Below are positions 28,919 to 38,632 of a stretch of 64,000 bases of DNA, in pieces. Location of the stretch: NCBI GenBank assembly GCA_001880285.1, contig CP016269.1, positions 2,924,501 to 2,988,500 on the forward strand. Direction: 5' to 3'. This stretch comes from Flavobacteriaceae bacterium UJ101 (GTDB taxonomy: Bacteria > Bacteroidota > Bacteroidia > Flavobacteriales > UJ101). The position numbers and the translations under genes were made by a program. The notes beneath the pieces were generated by a model. That model ran no database searches, was not told the DNA's origin, and worked only from the letters and a program-made list of their open reading frames with translations. Position 1 is the stretch's first letter. Every line of letters begins with the position of its first letter.

Positions 28919-28979
28919 ATGAAGCATATAAACAAAACACGAGGAAAATGTATGCTATACAACAGTTTATATGCTTCAT
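28919..28979. repeat. Palindrome A (15-bp perfect arms)
   Basis: ATGAAGCATATAAAC and its exact complement enclose a 31-base loop, which itself contains GTAT-GCT-ATAC. On the minus strand the hairpin runs into seven T residues, so it could terminate transcription in that direction. Confidence 0.7.
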
Positions 28980-29193
28980 AAGTTAAATAGTTTGTATAAG
29001 TGGTTAAAATTGTAACATTAAGACCACCTATCTTTTATACTGATAGTGTAAAAAGATTTTTACAAATATATAAATATTATTTTAAATACATAAAAATATA
29101 ATTATATATTAAAAAATTAATTTATAAAAGTAAAAAATAAGATGATTGAATGTGTTTTAGGAAGACTCTATTTAATTATTGTTAAAAATAAAA

Positions 29194-29246
29194 ATGAAAC
29201 ATATGGGTAAGTAGTGACATGATTAACGATACCCTATATGCTTCAT
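29194..29246. repeat. Palindrome B, related to A
   Basis: ATGAAACATATGGGTA pairs with TACCCTATATGCTTCAT (one mismatch, one bulge) around a 20-base loop. On the minus strand it is followed by TTTTTATTTTT. The outer arms match palindrome A while the inner parts differ. Confidence 0.65.
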
Positions 29247-29394
29247 AGCTAAATAAATTAAAGGTGTGAATGTACATTTTAAATAAATAATCTATGTTTA
29301 TAATATGACGGGCATAAAAATAAATGTATTAAAAACAGCTTTTAAAACGCAAAAAGCTCGGTAAATGTGTGAAATGTGTTTTAGTTAAGATTAG

Positions 29395-30702
29395 TTATCT
29401 TTCTTTAGATGAGGCGTTTTTTTCCTTTTGTTTATAGAAATATTCAATTATAAAGCAAAACAATACTATTCCAATAGCAATCATAACATTCATACTATTA
29501 GTACTAAATTGTTTAATAATCAATGTAATCAAAGCAATAGTACACGATAAAAACCCAATTAAAGGAATTATTTTGTTTGCTTTAATTTCTTTATGAAGTT
29601 TAAATCCAACAAAATTTACACATGCAAATATTAAAAGAAAGCCAACACTTCCAGCAGTCGAAATACTTTCTAATTTTAAAGTGTTAACAAGAAGAAGAGT
29701 AGCCGCCATTGTTATAAATAAGCCAATTGGCTGATTCCAAAGTTGATAAGTTAACTGATGAGGTAATTCATCATCTTCAGCTAACTCAAAACTAACTCTA
29801 CTTCCTCCATACAATGAGGCATTAATTGCTGAAAAAGTAGATATTAGAGCTGCTACAGTAATGATGGTGAAACCAATGTTACCTAATAAAGGTTTCGCAG
29901 CTTCAGCCAATACATAATCTTTTGCTGTTGCAATTTCATTAAAATCAAGTGTACCTACAGTGATTATAGCAATGATAATGTAAAGTAAGATAACGAAGAT
30001 AACAGATGAAAAATAAGATTTAGGAATATTTTTTTTAGGATTTATAATATCAGGTGCAGCATTTGCAATTAGTTCAAATCCTTCATAAGCTACAAATATG
30101 ACCATACCAGCTGCTACAATGTTTAAAGGGGATTCCCAATTTGAAATAGATAATTGATCTAAATGATGACTGTTTGATAAACCATAGATCCCAATTGCAA
30201 CGAATGCCAATAAAATTATTAATTTTATGATAACAGCGAGAGATTCAATTTTTCCAACAATCACAATACTATAATAGTTAATCAACGTTGCTATAATAAC
30301 TATAAGACTACTGTAAATATGACTATCAATATTTGTACTACTAGTTATTTTGTACAAGTTAGGAGCATATGATCCAAAAGCAGATGCATAAAGAGCTAAC
30401 ATGATAATATAGCTGACCCAGAGTAAATTATTAATTCCTCCACTAAAAACATTAATTCCATAACCTTGGTTAATAAATTTTACAGTTCCTCCTCGGTCAG
30501 GATATGAAACAGAGAGTTTCGAGTAAGAATAAGCTGTTAATAGGGCGATGATTCCTGCTATCAAAAAAGCAATAGGAGTTCCTCCTTTAGCTAAGTTTGT
30601 AGCAAGGCCTAAAACAGCAAAAATACCACCTCCAACCATGCCTCCAATACCTATGGAAACAGCGTCTTTTAAACTTATTCTATTATTTGAATTTGTATTC
30701 AT
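29395..30702 (-). CDS. APC family amino acid permease
   Basis: This 435-residue membrane protein has about 12 hydrophobic segments and the APC opening SIGIGGMVGGGIFAVLGLA, the glycine-rich first helix that binds the substrate. FVAYEGFELIANAAPDIINPKKNIPKS (in TM6 and the following loop) is also typical. It likely imports an amino acid or amine across the inner membrane; the substrate is unknown. It lies downstream of carB's terminator on the same strand, so it is a separate unit. Confidence 0.88.
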   Translation of the reverse strand: MNTNSNNRISLKDAVSIGIGGMVGGGIFAVLGLATNLAKGGTPIAFLIAGIIALLTAYSYSKLSVSYPDRGGTVKFINQGYGINVFSGGINNLLWVSYIIMLALYASAFGSYAPNLYKITSSTNIDSHIYSSLIVIIATLINYYSIVIVGKIESLAVIIKLIILLAFVAIGIYGLSNSHHLDQLSISNWESPLNIVAAGMVIFVAYEGFELIANAAPDIINPKKNIPKSYFSSVIFVILLYIIIAIITVGTLDFNEIATAKDYVLAEAAKPLLGNIGFTIITVAALISTFSAINASLYGGSRVSFELAEDDELPHQLTYQLWNQPIGLFITMAATLLLVNTLKLESISTAGSVGFLLIFACVNFVGFKLHKEIKANKIIPLIGFLSCTIALITLIIKQFSTNSMNVMIAIGIVLFCFIIEYFYKQKEKNASSKER

Positions 30703-30790
30703 TTTTTTATGTTTTAGATTTATAGAAGAAAGAACCCATTTTGAATATGGTATGTAACTTTTTAAAAATTAAATATACATATTAAATTAA

Positions 30791-30820
30791 TAAAAAACCT
30801 CCTATTTTTTAATAGGAGGT
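30791..30820 (-). terminator. Terminator at the end of the carB operon
   Basis: A perfect stem ACCTCCTATT / AATAGGAGGT with a 4-base loop, followed on the minus strand by six T residues, lies 24 bases after the carB stop. Confidence 0.9.
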
Positions 30821-30844
30821 AAGAAAGTATTCTATCATCATTTT

Positions 30845-33800
30845 TTAATATTCTTTCCAATTGGCTATTTCCAAATCTTCTATAGTATATTCACAAATTC
30901 CTTTAATAAACGATTTAGCTAAACGTGTATTGGTAATAAGTGGAATATTAAAATCTACAGCAGAACGTCTTATGGTATAACCTCGATTTAATTCTTTTTT
31001 GGTTAGATTTTTAGGAATATTAACCACCAAATCAATTTTCTTTTCCTGTATGTATTTTAGTACATTTTCCTCACTTTCTTCATCATGCCAATATAAATGA
31101 GTAGCTTGGATACCATTTTCGGTTAAAAATTGATGGGTTCCTTTGGTAGCATAGATCGAATAACCTTTGTTTTGTAATTTCTGAGCACTTTCTAATAAAT
31201 CAACTTTTGATTTAACTGGTCCACTGGAAATTAAAATGTTTTTCTTAGGAATACGATGTCCAACCGATAACATAGATTTTAAAATAGCTTCAGATTCGGT
31301 TTTTCCTATACAACCTACTTCTCCAGTAGAAGACATATCAACTCCTAAAACGGGATCAGCACCTTGTAAACGATGGAAAGAGAATTGCGAAGCTTTGACC
31401 CCAACATAATCCAAATTCCAAAAGTTGGTTTCTTTTTTCTCCACTTCTTTTCCTAATAAAATTTGTGTAGCGGTATCAATTAAATTGGTTTTTGCTACTT
31501 TAGAAACAAAAGGAAAACTTCGTGAAGCCCTTAAATTTAATTCGATTACTTTAATATCATTTTCTTTAGCTAGAAACTGCATATTAAAAGGCCCTGAAAT
31601 GTTGAACTTTTTGGCTACTTTGGCTGAAATAAGGCGAATTTTTCGTAAAGTAGAAACGTATACATTTTGAGGAGGGAACATAATAGTGGCATCACCCGAA
31701 TGTACTCCCGCAAATTCGACATGTTCTGAAATGGCATAATCAATTATTTCACCGTTTTTAGCTACAGCATCCATTTCAATTTCTTTTGCACCTTCAATAA
31801 ATTCTGAAACGACTACCGGATGATCAGGAGATACATCAGCTGCCAAGGCTAAAAATTCTTCTAATTCTTCTTTATTGGAAACAACATTCATAGCAGCTCC
31901 TGAAAGCACATAAGAAGGACGTATTAGCAATGGGAAACCTACTTCGTCAGCAAAAGTATAAATGGCTTCAAAGGAAGATAATTCTTTCCAGCGTGGTTGA
32001 TCAATTTCTAATTCATCTAGAATAGAAGAGAATTTATGTCTATTTTCAGCATTATCAATAGCTTCAGGAGTGGTTCCTAAAATGTTTACTTTTTCATGGT
32101 GTAGTTTCATAGCCAAATTATTAGGAATTTGACCTCCCATGGAAACAATAACACCTTTTGGTGTTTCCAATTCAATAATATCCAATACACGTTCAAAAGT
32201 AAGTTCATCAAAGTACAAACGGTCACAAACATCATAATCCGTACTTACGGTTTCCGGATTATAATTAATCATAACCGAACGGAAACCTTCTTTATTAATA
32301 GTTTGTAAAGTGTTTACCCCACACCAATCAAATTCTACTGAGCTTCCAATTCGATAGACACCTGAGCCTAATGTAATAACGGATTTACCATCATTTTCAT
32401 ACTCAATGTCATGCTTTTGAGCATGATAAGTAAGGTATAAGTAATTGGTTTGCGCAGGAAATTCAGCTGCTAGGGTATCAATTTGACGTACGTAAGGAAC
32501 AATATGGTGTTGTTTACGCAAATTTCGTGCTTTGAGAAGAGCAGGGTGTGCTTTTTCGTCATAAATGAGACCTCCAATTTGTTTGTCAGAAAATCCCGCT
32601 TTTTTGGCATCTAATAATAAAGTTTCTGAAATAGAATCCTTTTGTTTAACTAATTGATTTTTAATGATACATATACGTTCTAATTTATGTAAGAACCATT
32701 TATCAATTTTGGTTAAATTATGAATTGAATCGATGTCGAATCCTTCTTCAAAAGCAGCAGCAATAGCTAAAATTCTAGAGTCAGTAGGTTCTGTCAACGC
32801 TTTTTTCAAATCTTCATATTTAAAATTTTGATAAGGATTAATGAAACCGTCTAAACCATTGTCCAGCATTCGTAGTCCTTTTTGAATCACTTCTTCAAAA
32901 GATCCTCCAATAGCCATTACTTCTCCTACCGACTTCATACCGGATCCAATCTTTTTTGAAACGCCGTAAAATTTATTGAGATCCCAGCGTGGTAATTTAC
33001 AGACTACATAATCTAAGGCTGGTTCAAAATAGGCAGGGGTTGTTTTAGTGACGGAGTTTTTTAATTCGAATAATCCATATCCTAAGGCTAATTTAGCTGC
33101 TACAAAGGCTAGAGGATAACCTGTGGCTTTAGAAGCTAGAGCACTAGAACGTGATAAACGGGCATTAATTTCAATTACACGGTATTTTTCTGAATTAGGG
33201 TCTAGAGAAAATTGTACATTACATTCACCTACAATGCCAACATGTCGTGCAATTTTAATGGATATTTCACGTAATTTATGGTATTCTGAATTGGTTAATG
33301 TTTGTGATGGACATACGACAATACTTTCTCCTGTATGAATTCCAACTGGATCAAAGTTTTCCATATTACAAACGGTAATACAATTGTCATAACAATCACG
33401 TACTACTTCATATTCAACTTCTTTCCATCCTTTTAGTGATTCTTCTATTAAAACTTGAGGTGAATATGATAAAGCTTTATTAACCAGTGTTTTTAATTCT
33501 TCTTTGTTATTAGCGAACCCACTTCCTAAACCTCCTAAAGTGAAGGCTGCTCGAACAATAACAGGGAATCCAATTCGATCCACTACATCGTATGCTTCTT
33601 CCAAGGATTCAGCTGCATCACTAATGGCCAATGCTACACCGATTTCATCCATTTTAGCTTTGAATACATCACGATCTTCAGAATCGATGATGGATTGAAC
33701 GGGTGTTCCTAAAATTTCAACATTGTATTTTTGAAATATGTTATTTTCATATAATGCTACACCACAATTGAGTGCTGTTTGTCCTCCAAAGGCTAATAGA

Positions 33801-34051
33801 ACACCATCGGGTTGTTCTTTTTTAATAACTTCTTCAACAAAGTAGGGTGTTATGGGGAGGAAATAGATTTGATCGGCAATTTCTTCTGATGTTTGTACTG
33901 TTGCTATATTGGGATTAATTAAAATGGTTTGAATACCTTCTTCACGTAGTGCTTTTAGTGCTTGAGCTCCAGAGTAATCAAATTCTCCAGCTTCTCCAAT
34001 TTTTAATGCTCCGGAACCGATAACTAATACTTTCTTTATATCTTGTTTCAT
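30845..34051 (-). CDS. carB: Carbamoyl-phosphate synthase large subunit
   Basis: CarB uses bicarbonate, ammonia and two ATP to make carbamoyl phosphate for arginine and pyrimidines. The 1068-residue protein has two homologous ATP-grasp halves (VLVIGSGALKIGEAGEFDYS starts the first, VITLGSGVYRIGSSVEFDW the second) and a C-terminal MGS-like regulatory domain (KGYSIYATKGTHQFLTENG). Length is normal. It follows carA by 32 bases in an arginine operon. Confidence 0.97.
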   Translation of the reverse strand: MKQDIKKVLVIGSGALKIGEAGEFDYSGAQALKALREEGIQTILINPNIATVQTSEEIADQIYFLPITPYFVEEVIKKEQPDGVLLAFGGQTALNCGVALYENNIFQKYNVEILGTPVQSIIDSEDRDVFKAKMDEIGVALAISDAAESLEEAYDVVDRIGFPVIVRAAFTLGGLGSGFANNKEELKTLVNKALSYSPQVLIEESLKGWKEVEYEVVRDCYDNCITVCNMENFDPVGIHTGESIVVCPSQTLTNSEYHKLREISIKIARHVGIVGECNVQFSLDPNSEKYRVIEINARLSRSSALASKATGYPLAFVAAKLALGYGLFELKNSVTKTTPAYFEPALDYVVCKLPRWDLNKFYGVSKKIGSGMKSVGEVMAIGGSFEEVIQKGLRMLDNGLDGFINPYQNFKYEDLKKALTEPTDSRILAIAAAFEEGFDIDSIHNLTKIDKWFLHKLERICIIKNQLVKQKDSISETLLLDAKKAGFSDKQIGGLIYDEKAHPALLKARNLRKQHHIVPYVRQIDTLAAEFPAQTNYLYLTYHAQKHDIEYENDGKSVITLGSGVYRIGSSVEFDWCGVNTLQTINKEGFRSVMINYNPETVSTDYDVCDRLYFDELTFERVLDIIELETPKGVIVSMGGQIPNNLAMKLHHEKVNILGTTPEAIDNAENRHKFSSILDELEIDQPRWKELSSFEAIYTFADEVGFPLLIRPSYVLSGAAMNVVSNKEELEEFLALAADVSPDHPVVVSEFIEGAKEIEMDAVAKNGEIIDYAISEHVEFAGVHSGDATIMFPPQNVYVSTLRKIRLISAKVAKKFNISGPFNMQFLAKENDIKVIELNLRASRSFPFVSKVAKTNLIDTATQILLGKEVEKKETNFWNLDYVGVKASQFSFHRLQGADPVLGVDMSSTGEVGCIGKTESEAILKSMLSVGHRIPKKNILISSGPVKSKVDLLESAQKLQNKGYSIYATKGTHQFLTENGIQATHLYWHDEESEENVLKYIQEKKIDLVVNIPKNLTKKELNRGYTIRRSAVDFNIPLITNTRLAKSFIKGICEYTIEDLEIANWKEY

Positions 34052-34083
34052 TTTGATCTTTATTTTTTATTCATCTAATCTTT

Positions 34084-35169
34084 TTAGTTACTTTTTCTTT
34101 CTTGTATTTTTTCAATAAACCATTTGAAGAAAAATTGAGTGTCTTCTGGTCCTCCAGAGGCTTCTGGGTGAAACTGTGTGGTATAAAAAGGCTTGGTTTT
34201 ATGCTTTATTCCTTCACAAGTTCCGTCATTTAGATTGATGAATAAAGGTTCCCAATCTTGTGATAAACTCTCTAAATCAAGGGCATATCCATGATTTTGA
34301 GAAGTGATGAAACAAGTATTAGTATCTTTCATTTGAACGGGTTGATTATGACTTCGGTGTCCATATTTTAATTTAAAGGTTGAAGCTCCGGAAGCTAATC
34401 CTAATAGCTGATTTCCTAAGCAAATACCAAAAATGGGCTTGTCTTCTTGTAATGCTTTTTTTAGATGTTGAATAGTGGTGTCGCACATTTCAGGATTTCC
34501 TGGACCGTTTGAAATAAAGATTCCATCATATTCTTCTTGTGTGAAATCATAATTCCATGGTACACGAATAACGGTTGTATCATAATCTAATAAACAACGA
34601 ATAATATTGTTTTTTACACCGCAATCGATCAAAATGATTCGGTGTTTTCCATTTCCATAGGTTCTTTTTTCTTTACAACTTACTTCAGCAACTAAATTAA
34701 CGGTATTGGGATCGTAAAAAGGGGTATCTTGTTCTGTTACAATTTTTCCTAACATCGTACCATTTTCACGTAGTTTTTCGGTTAAAGCTCTTGTATCAAT
34801 ACCATAAACAGCGGGTATTTGATGTTCTTTTAACCATTCTGATAAGCTTTTTTGAGCATTCCAATGGCTGTGTTCGATGGAATAATCGGAGATAATGAGT
34901 CCTGAGATATGAATTTTTTCAGATTCAAAGAATTTTTCTAAACCGTCAAGGTGTTTTTCTTCATTTGGAACACCATAATTTCCTACTAAAGGATAGGTTA
35001 GGGTTAAGATTTGTCCTTTGTAAGAGGGATCGGTTAAACTTTCAGGATAACCGGTCATGGCCGTGTTAAAAACAACTTCTCCTGCTTTTGAGGTGTTGGC
35101 TCCGAATGATTTTCCTGTTAATTCGGTACCGTCTTCTAAGATAATTTTGGCTGTAGTGTTGAATGTCAT
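34084..35169 (-). CDS. carA: Carbamoyl-phosphate synthase small subunit
   Basis: CarA is the glutaminase subunit that feeds ammonia to CarB. This 361-residue protein has the N-terminal CPSase domain (LTGKSFGA, VVFNTAMTGYPESLTDPSY) and the class I amidotransferase with FGICLGNQLLGLA (nucleophile Cys) and TQFHPEASGGPEDT (His-Glu). Its start lies 2 bases from the argD stop, so the pair is likely coupled. Confidence 0.96.
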   Translation of the reverse strand: MTFNTTAKIILEDGTELTGKSFGANTSKAGEVVFNTAMTGYPESLTDPSYKGQILTLTYPLVGNYGVPNEEKHLDGLEKFFESEKIHISGLIISDYSIEHSHWNAQKSLSEWLKEHQIPAVYGIDTRALTEKLRENGTMLGKIVTEQDTPFYDPNTVNLVAEVSCKEKRTYGNGKHRIILIDCGVKNNIIRCLLDYDTTVIRVPWNYDFTQEEYDGIFISNGPGNPEMCDTTIQHLKKALQEDKPIFGICLGNQLLGLASGASTFKLKYGHRSHNQPVQMKDTNTCFITSQNHGYALDLESLSQDWEPLFINLNDGTCEGIKHKTKPFYTTQFHPEASGGPEDTQFFFKWFIEKIQERKSN

Positions 35170-35171
35170 AA

Positions 35172-36308
35172 CTATATATAATCTTCTATGTATTGTACAA
35201 AATGTTTTAAAAATAAATCGACGTGTTCTTTTTTAATATTTAAAGGGGGTAAAAGCCTTAAAACATGAGGGTCTCCAGCAGAACCTGTGAATATATGTGC
35301 TTCATTTACCAATGTAGAACGTAATTCTTTAATGGGTTTTTCTAATTCTACGGCTAACATGAGACCACGCCCTCGAACTTCTTTAATTCCTTCTATTTTT
35401 TCTAATTGTGTTTTAAAATAAGTTCCAATGGTCTGAACGTTTTCTAAAATGTTTTCTTCTTTTATAACATCTAAAACGGCAATAGCAGCAGCACATGCTA
35501 AGTGATTCCCTCCGAAAGTAGTTCCTAGCATTCCATAGTGTGCTTCAATTTTAGGGCTGATAAGTATTCCACCAATAGGAAATCCGTTTCCCATTCCTTT
35601 TGCCATTGAAATGATATCAGGTTTTACGTTACTTTTTTGATGAGAGAAAAAATCACCGCTTCGAGCATATCCGCATTGAATGGAGTCAGAAACAAATAGT
35701 GTTCCTGTTTCTTGACATGTTTTTTCAACCGCTTGAAGAAAAGTGTCTGAAGCTTCGTAGATACCCGCAATTCCTTGAATTCCTTCTATGATGATAGCTG
35801 CATATTCTTTTGAAGCAAGTTCTTTTTGCATAGCATCAATATCATTCAATTCAATTCGTGTAACTTGGTGGTTAGCATTATAAGGGGCTATAATTTTAGG
35901 ATTGTCTGTAATGGCTACTGCACCACTAGTTCTTCCATGAAATCCTCTTTTCATAGCTAAAATTTTCTTTCTTCCTGTATGAAAGGAGGCTAATTTTAAA
36001 GCATTCTCATTGGCTTCTGCACCTGAATTACATAAAAAAAGTTGGTAATCATTACAGTTTGAAATTTCTCCTAGTTTGTCTGCTAGTTCTTGTTGTAAAG
36101 AATTAATGACAGAATTAGAGTAGAAGCCTAATTGACTTACTTGTTCTGAAATCTTTTTGACATAATGTGGGTGGGCATGTCCAATTGAAATAACGGCATG
36201 ACCTCCATAAAAATCAAGGTATTCGGTACCACTTTGATCGTACACATAGCAACCTTGTCCTTTGACAGGTTCTATGGGCATGAGTGGATAAACGTTGAAT
36301 AGATTCAT
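35172..36308 (-). CDS. argD: Acetylornithine aminotransferase
   Basis: ArgD is a class III PLP aminotransferase that makes N-acylornithine from the semialdehyde. This 378-residue protein shows EYLDFYGGHAVISIGHAHP, FLCNSGAEANENALKLA, VSDSIQCGYARSG (the usual Glu of DEVQ is replaced by Ser, as in several Bacteroidota enzymes) and ISMAKGMGNGFPIGG with the PLP lysine. Its position in the arg operon supports this role over other class III enzymes. Confidence 0.92.
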   Translation of the reverse strand: MNLFNVYPLMPIEPVKGQGCYVYDQSGTEYLDFYGGHAVISIGHAHPHYVKKISEQVSQLGFYSNSVINSLQQELADKLGEISNCNDYQLFLCNSGAEANENALKLASFHTGRKKILAMKRGFHGRTSGAVAITDNPKIIAPYNANHQVTRIELNDIDAMQKELASKEYAAIIIEGIQGIAGIYEASDTFLQAVEKTCQETGTLFVSDSIQCGYARSGDFFSHQKSNVKPDIISMAKGMGNGFPIGGILISPKIEAHYGMLGTTFGGNHLACAAAIAVLDVIKEENILENVQTIGTYFKTQLEKIEGIKEVRGRGLMLAVELEKPIKELRSTLVNEAHIFTGSAGDPHVLRLLPPLNIKKEHVDLFLKHFVQYIEDYI

Positions 36309-36383
36309 TTTATTGGTATTTTAGTCTTTATATTGTTTTATAAATTCCGAAGTTATTTCGGAATGAAATTTTTTAATTTCTAA

Positions 36384-37364
36384 TTAGAAATACGTTGCTT
36401 TTAATTTTAATCCTAAAGTTTCTTTTAAACCAAACATCAAATTCATATTCTGTACAGCCTGTCCTGAAGCTCCTTTAATTAAGTTATCAATAACTGAAGT
36501 AATAATGAGTTTGTCATCATGCTTGTCTATATGTAAGATACATTTATTACTTCCTACCACTTGTTTTAAATGAATAGGATCGTCTGAAATGGTGGTAAAA
36601 GGATCATTTTTATAATATATTTTGTATTGTTTTTTAACTTCTTCTAAATCGACTGAAGTTTTGGTATAAACAGTAGCAAAAATTCCACGAGTAAAATCAC
36701 CTCGTAAAGGGATAAAATTAGTTTCCCCTTTATAATCAGGTTGTAATTGATGGATCGTTTGATTGATTTCTCCTAAATGTTGGTGAGTAAACACTTTATA
36801 AGAAGATATATTATTATTTCGCCAACTAAAATGTGTGGTAGAGCTTAAGCTTTGCCCAGCACCTGTGGAACCTGTAATAGCATTAATATGCAGGTCATCT
36901 TGTTCTAAATATTGGTGTTTTGCAAGAGGTAATAATGCCAACTGAATGGCGGTTGCAAAACAACCTGGATTAGCAATATTGTCAGCATTTTTAATTTTTT
37001 CTTTCTGTAGTTCAGGTAAACCGTAAATAAAATCACGTTCTTTAAAAATATGATTTGGATTTAAACGGAATTCATTGCTTAAATCAATCACTTTTGTAGT
37101 AGAGGCAAAATTAAACTCTTTTAATATGTTTCCAGAATGCCCATGGCCAAGGCATAAAAAAACGACATCAACAGAAAGATTGATATCGTTGGTAAAATGC
37201 AAAGCACTTTCGCCTATCAAATCTGTGTGAACCTGACTAATGGGATTTCCAGCATTACTGGTACTATAAATAAAATCAATTTCTACTTCAGGATGATGAA
37301 TCAAAATTCGAATCAATTCTCCTGCTGTGTAACCTGCGCCTCCTATAATTCCTGTTTTTATCAT
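36384..37364 (-). CDS. argC: N-acetyl-gamma-glutamyl-phosphate reductase
   Basis: ArgC reduces the acyl phosphate to the semialdehyde with NADPH. The protein has MIKTGIIGGAGYTAGELIRIL (Rossmann start), IANPGCFATAIQLALLPL with the catalytic Cys, and HQHLGEINQ. A longer in-frame ORF starts at 37433, but its extra 23 residues are encoded by spacer word repeats, so I start at MIKTG (37364). It lies between argG and argD. Confidence 0.94.
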   Translation of the reverse strand: MIKTGIIGGAGYTAGELIRILIHHPEVEIDFIYSTSNAGNPISQVHTDLIGESALHFTNDINLSVDVVFLCLGHGHSGNILKEFNFASTTKVIDLSNEFRLNPNHIFKERDFIYGLPELQKEKIKNADNIANPGCFATAIQLALLPLAKHQYLEQDDLHINAITGSTGAGQSLSSTTHFSWRNNNISSYKVFTHQHLGEINQTIHQLQPDYKGETNFIPLRGDFTRGIFATVYTKTSVDLEEVKKQYKIYYKNDPFTTISDDPIHLKQVVGSNKCILHIDKHDDKLIITSVIDNLIKGASGQAVQNMNLMFGLKETLGLKLKATYF

Positions 37365-37379
37365 ATATAGTATTTTTGC

Positions 37380-37440
37380 TTTAAGTTTTAGGCTATAGGC
37401 TTTATGCAAAGAAGCACATTGCTTACAGCTCATGGCGTAT
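37380..37440 (-). repeat. Word-repeat spacer between argG and argC
   Basis: On the minus strand the spacer reads with AGCCTATAGCCTAAAAC and GCCATGAGCTGTAAGC words. It is the same kind of low-complexity, word-built spacer as in the purine operon and has no coding role. Confidence 0.4.
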
Positions 37441-37447
37441 TACCAAA

Positions 37448-38632
37448 TTATTTTTTCAAACTATGGTGTATTTTCAATTGGTTTCCAAATATTTTAATAA
37501 ACCCTCGAGCATCTCTTGAATCCCAAGCTTCATTTTCTTCACCATAGGTGGCTACTTTAGATTGCATCATATCATATTCAGATTCAATACCTACTAATTC
37601 AAAACGATACGGATGTAAGATTACCTTAACTTTACCTGTTACATGCTGTTGAGAGGATGCTAAGAATGCTTCAAAATCACGCATAATAGGATCTAAATAT
37701 TGTGCTTCATGTAATAAGGTTCCATACCAGTTAGCGATTTGATCTTTATGTAACAATTGCCATCTAGACAACGTATGTTTTTCTAATAAATGATGTGCTT
37801 TAATTAGGATAGTAGGAGCAGGGGCTTCGAATCCTACACGACCTTTTATTCCTAAAATGGTATCGCCTACATGGATGTCACGTCCGATGGCATAGGCTCC
37901 AGCTAGTTGATTTAATTGTTGTATCAATTGAATTGGATGGAGTTTAGATCCGTTAAGGCTTATAGGTTCACCTTGATTAAATTCTATTTCAATGGTTTGA
38001 GGTTCAGTAGCTTTTAATGGAGTAGGGTAAGCACTTTCGGGAAGTGCTTCGTGTGAAGTGAGTGTTTCAACACCTCCAACACTAGTTCCCCAAATTCCTT
38101 TATTAATGGAATATTTTGCTTTTTCCCAGCTCATATCTACTCCTTTGCTTACGAGATAGTCAATTTCTTGTTGACGGGATAATTTTTCATCACGAATAGG
38201 CGTGATAATTTCAGCTTGAGGCGCAATAACGGCAAAAGCTACATCGAAACGAATTTGATCATTTCCAGCACCTGTACTACCATGTAAAATATATTCTGCT
38301 TTAATTTCTTTAGCATATTCTGCAATGGCTAAAGATTGAAACATACGTTCTGCACTTACGGAAAGGGGATAAGCATTATTTTTTAATACGTTCCCAAAAA
38401 TCATATAGCGTATACAGTCATCGTAATAGCGTTGGGTAACATCTATTGTAACATGATTGGAAGAGCCTAATTCATATGCTCTTTTCTCAATATGTTGAAG
38501 TTCTTGTTCCGAAAATCCACCTGTATTTACAATAACGGTGTGGACTTCCATTTTTTTGTCTTGTGCGTATTGCACCAAGCAGTAAGAGGTATCGAGTCCT
38601 CCACTATAAGCTAATACTACTTTTTGCGCCAT
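37448..38632 (-). CDS. argG: Argininosuccinate synthase
   Basis: ArgG joins citrulline and aspartate with ATP. This 394-residue protein has the pyrophosphatase loop VVLAYSGGLDTSYCL, STGAGNDQIRFDVAF and NKGIWGTSVGGVETL. It is the most upstream biosynthetic enzyme of this operon, overlapping the GNAT gene by 16 bases. The next enzyme, ArgH, is not in the window. Confidence 0.95.
   Translation of the reverse strand: MAQKVVLAYSGGLDTSYCLVQYAQDKKMEVHTVIVNTGGFSEQELQHIEKRAYELGSSNHVTIDVTQRYYDDCIRYMIFGNVLKNNAYPLSVSAERMFQSLAIAEYAKEIKAEYILHGSTGAGNDQIRFDVAFAVIAPQAEIITPIRDEKLSRQQEIDYLVSKGVDMSWEKAKYSINKGIWGTSVGGVETLTSHEALPESAYPTPLKATEPQTIEIEFNQGEPISLNGSKLHPIQLIQQLNQLAGAYAIGRDIHVGDTILGIKGRVGFEAPAPTILIKAHHLLEKHTLSRWQLLHKDQIANWYGTLLHEAQYLDPIMRDFEAFLASSQQHVTGKVKVILHPYRFELVGIESEYDMMQSKVATYGEENEAWDSRDARGFIKIFGNQLKIHHSLKK

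Larger units (their letters stand above)
28764..29394. other. 631-base non-coding gap with two related hairpins
   Basis: No gene is supported here. The notable contents are the two palindromes listed separately (28919-28979 and 29194-29246), both beginning with ATGAARCATAT. A word AGACTCTATTTAATTATTG at 29163-29181 resembles the ACTCCATTTAATTTTG block of the surface-gene promoters but lacks the upstream half. Confidence 0.5.

Noticed and set aside
29163-29181. Third copy of the surface-gene promoter block
   Set aside because: Only the downstream half matches, the TTATTTGAT word is missing and no gene follows.
37365-37433. Longer argC reading starting MSCKQCAS
   Set aside because: The extra residues are encoded by word-repeat spacer DNA. 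MIKTGIIGG at 37364 is the normal ArgC start.
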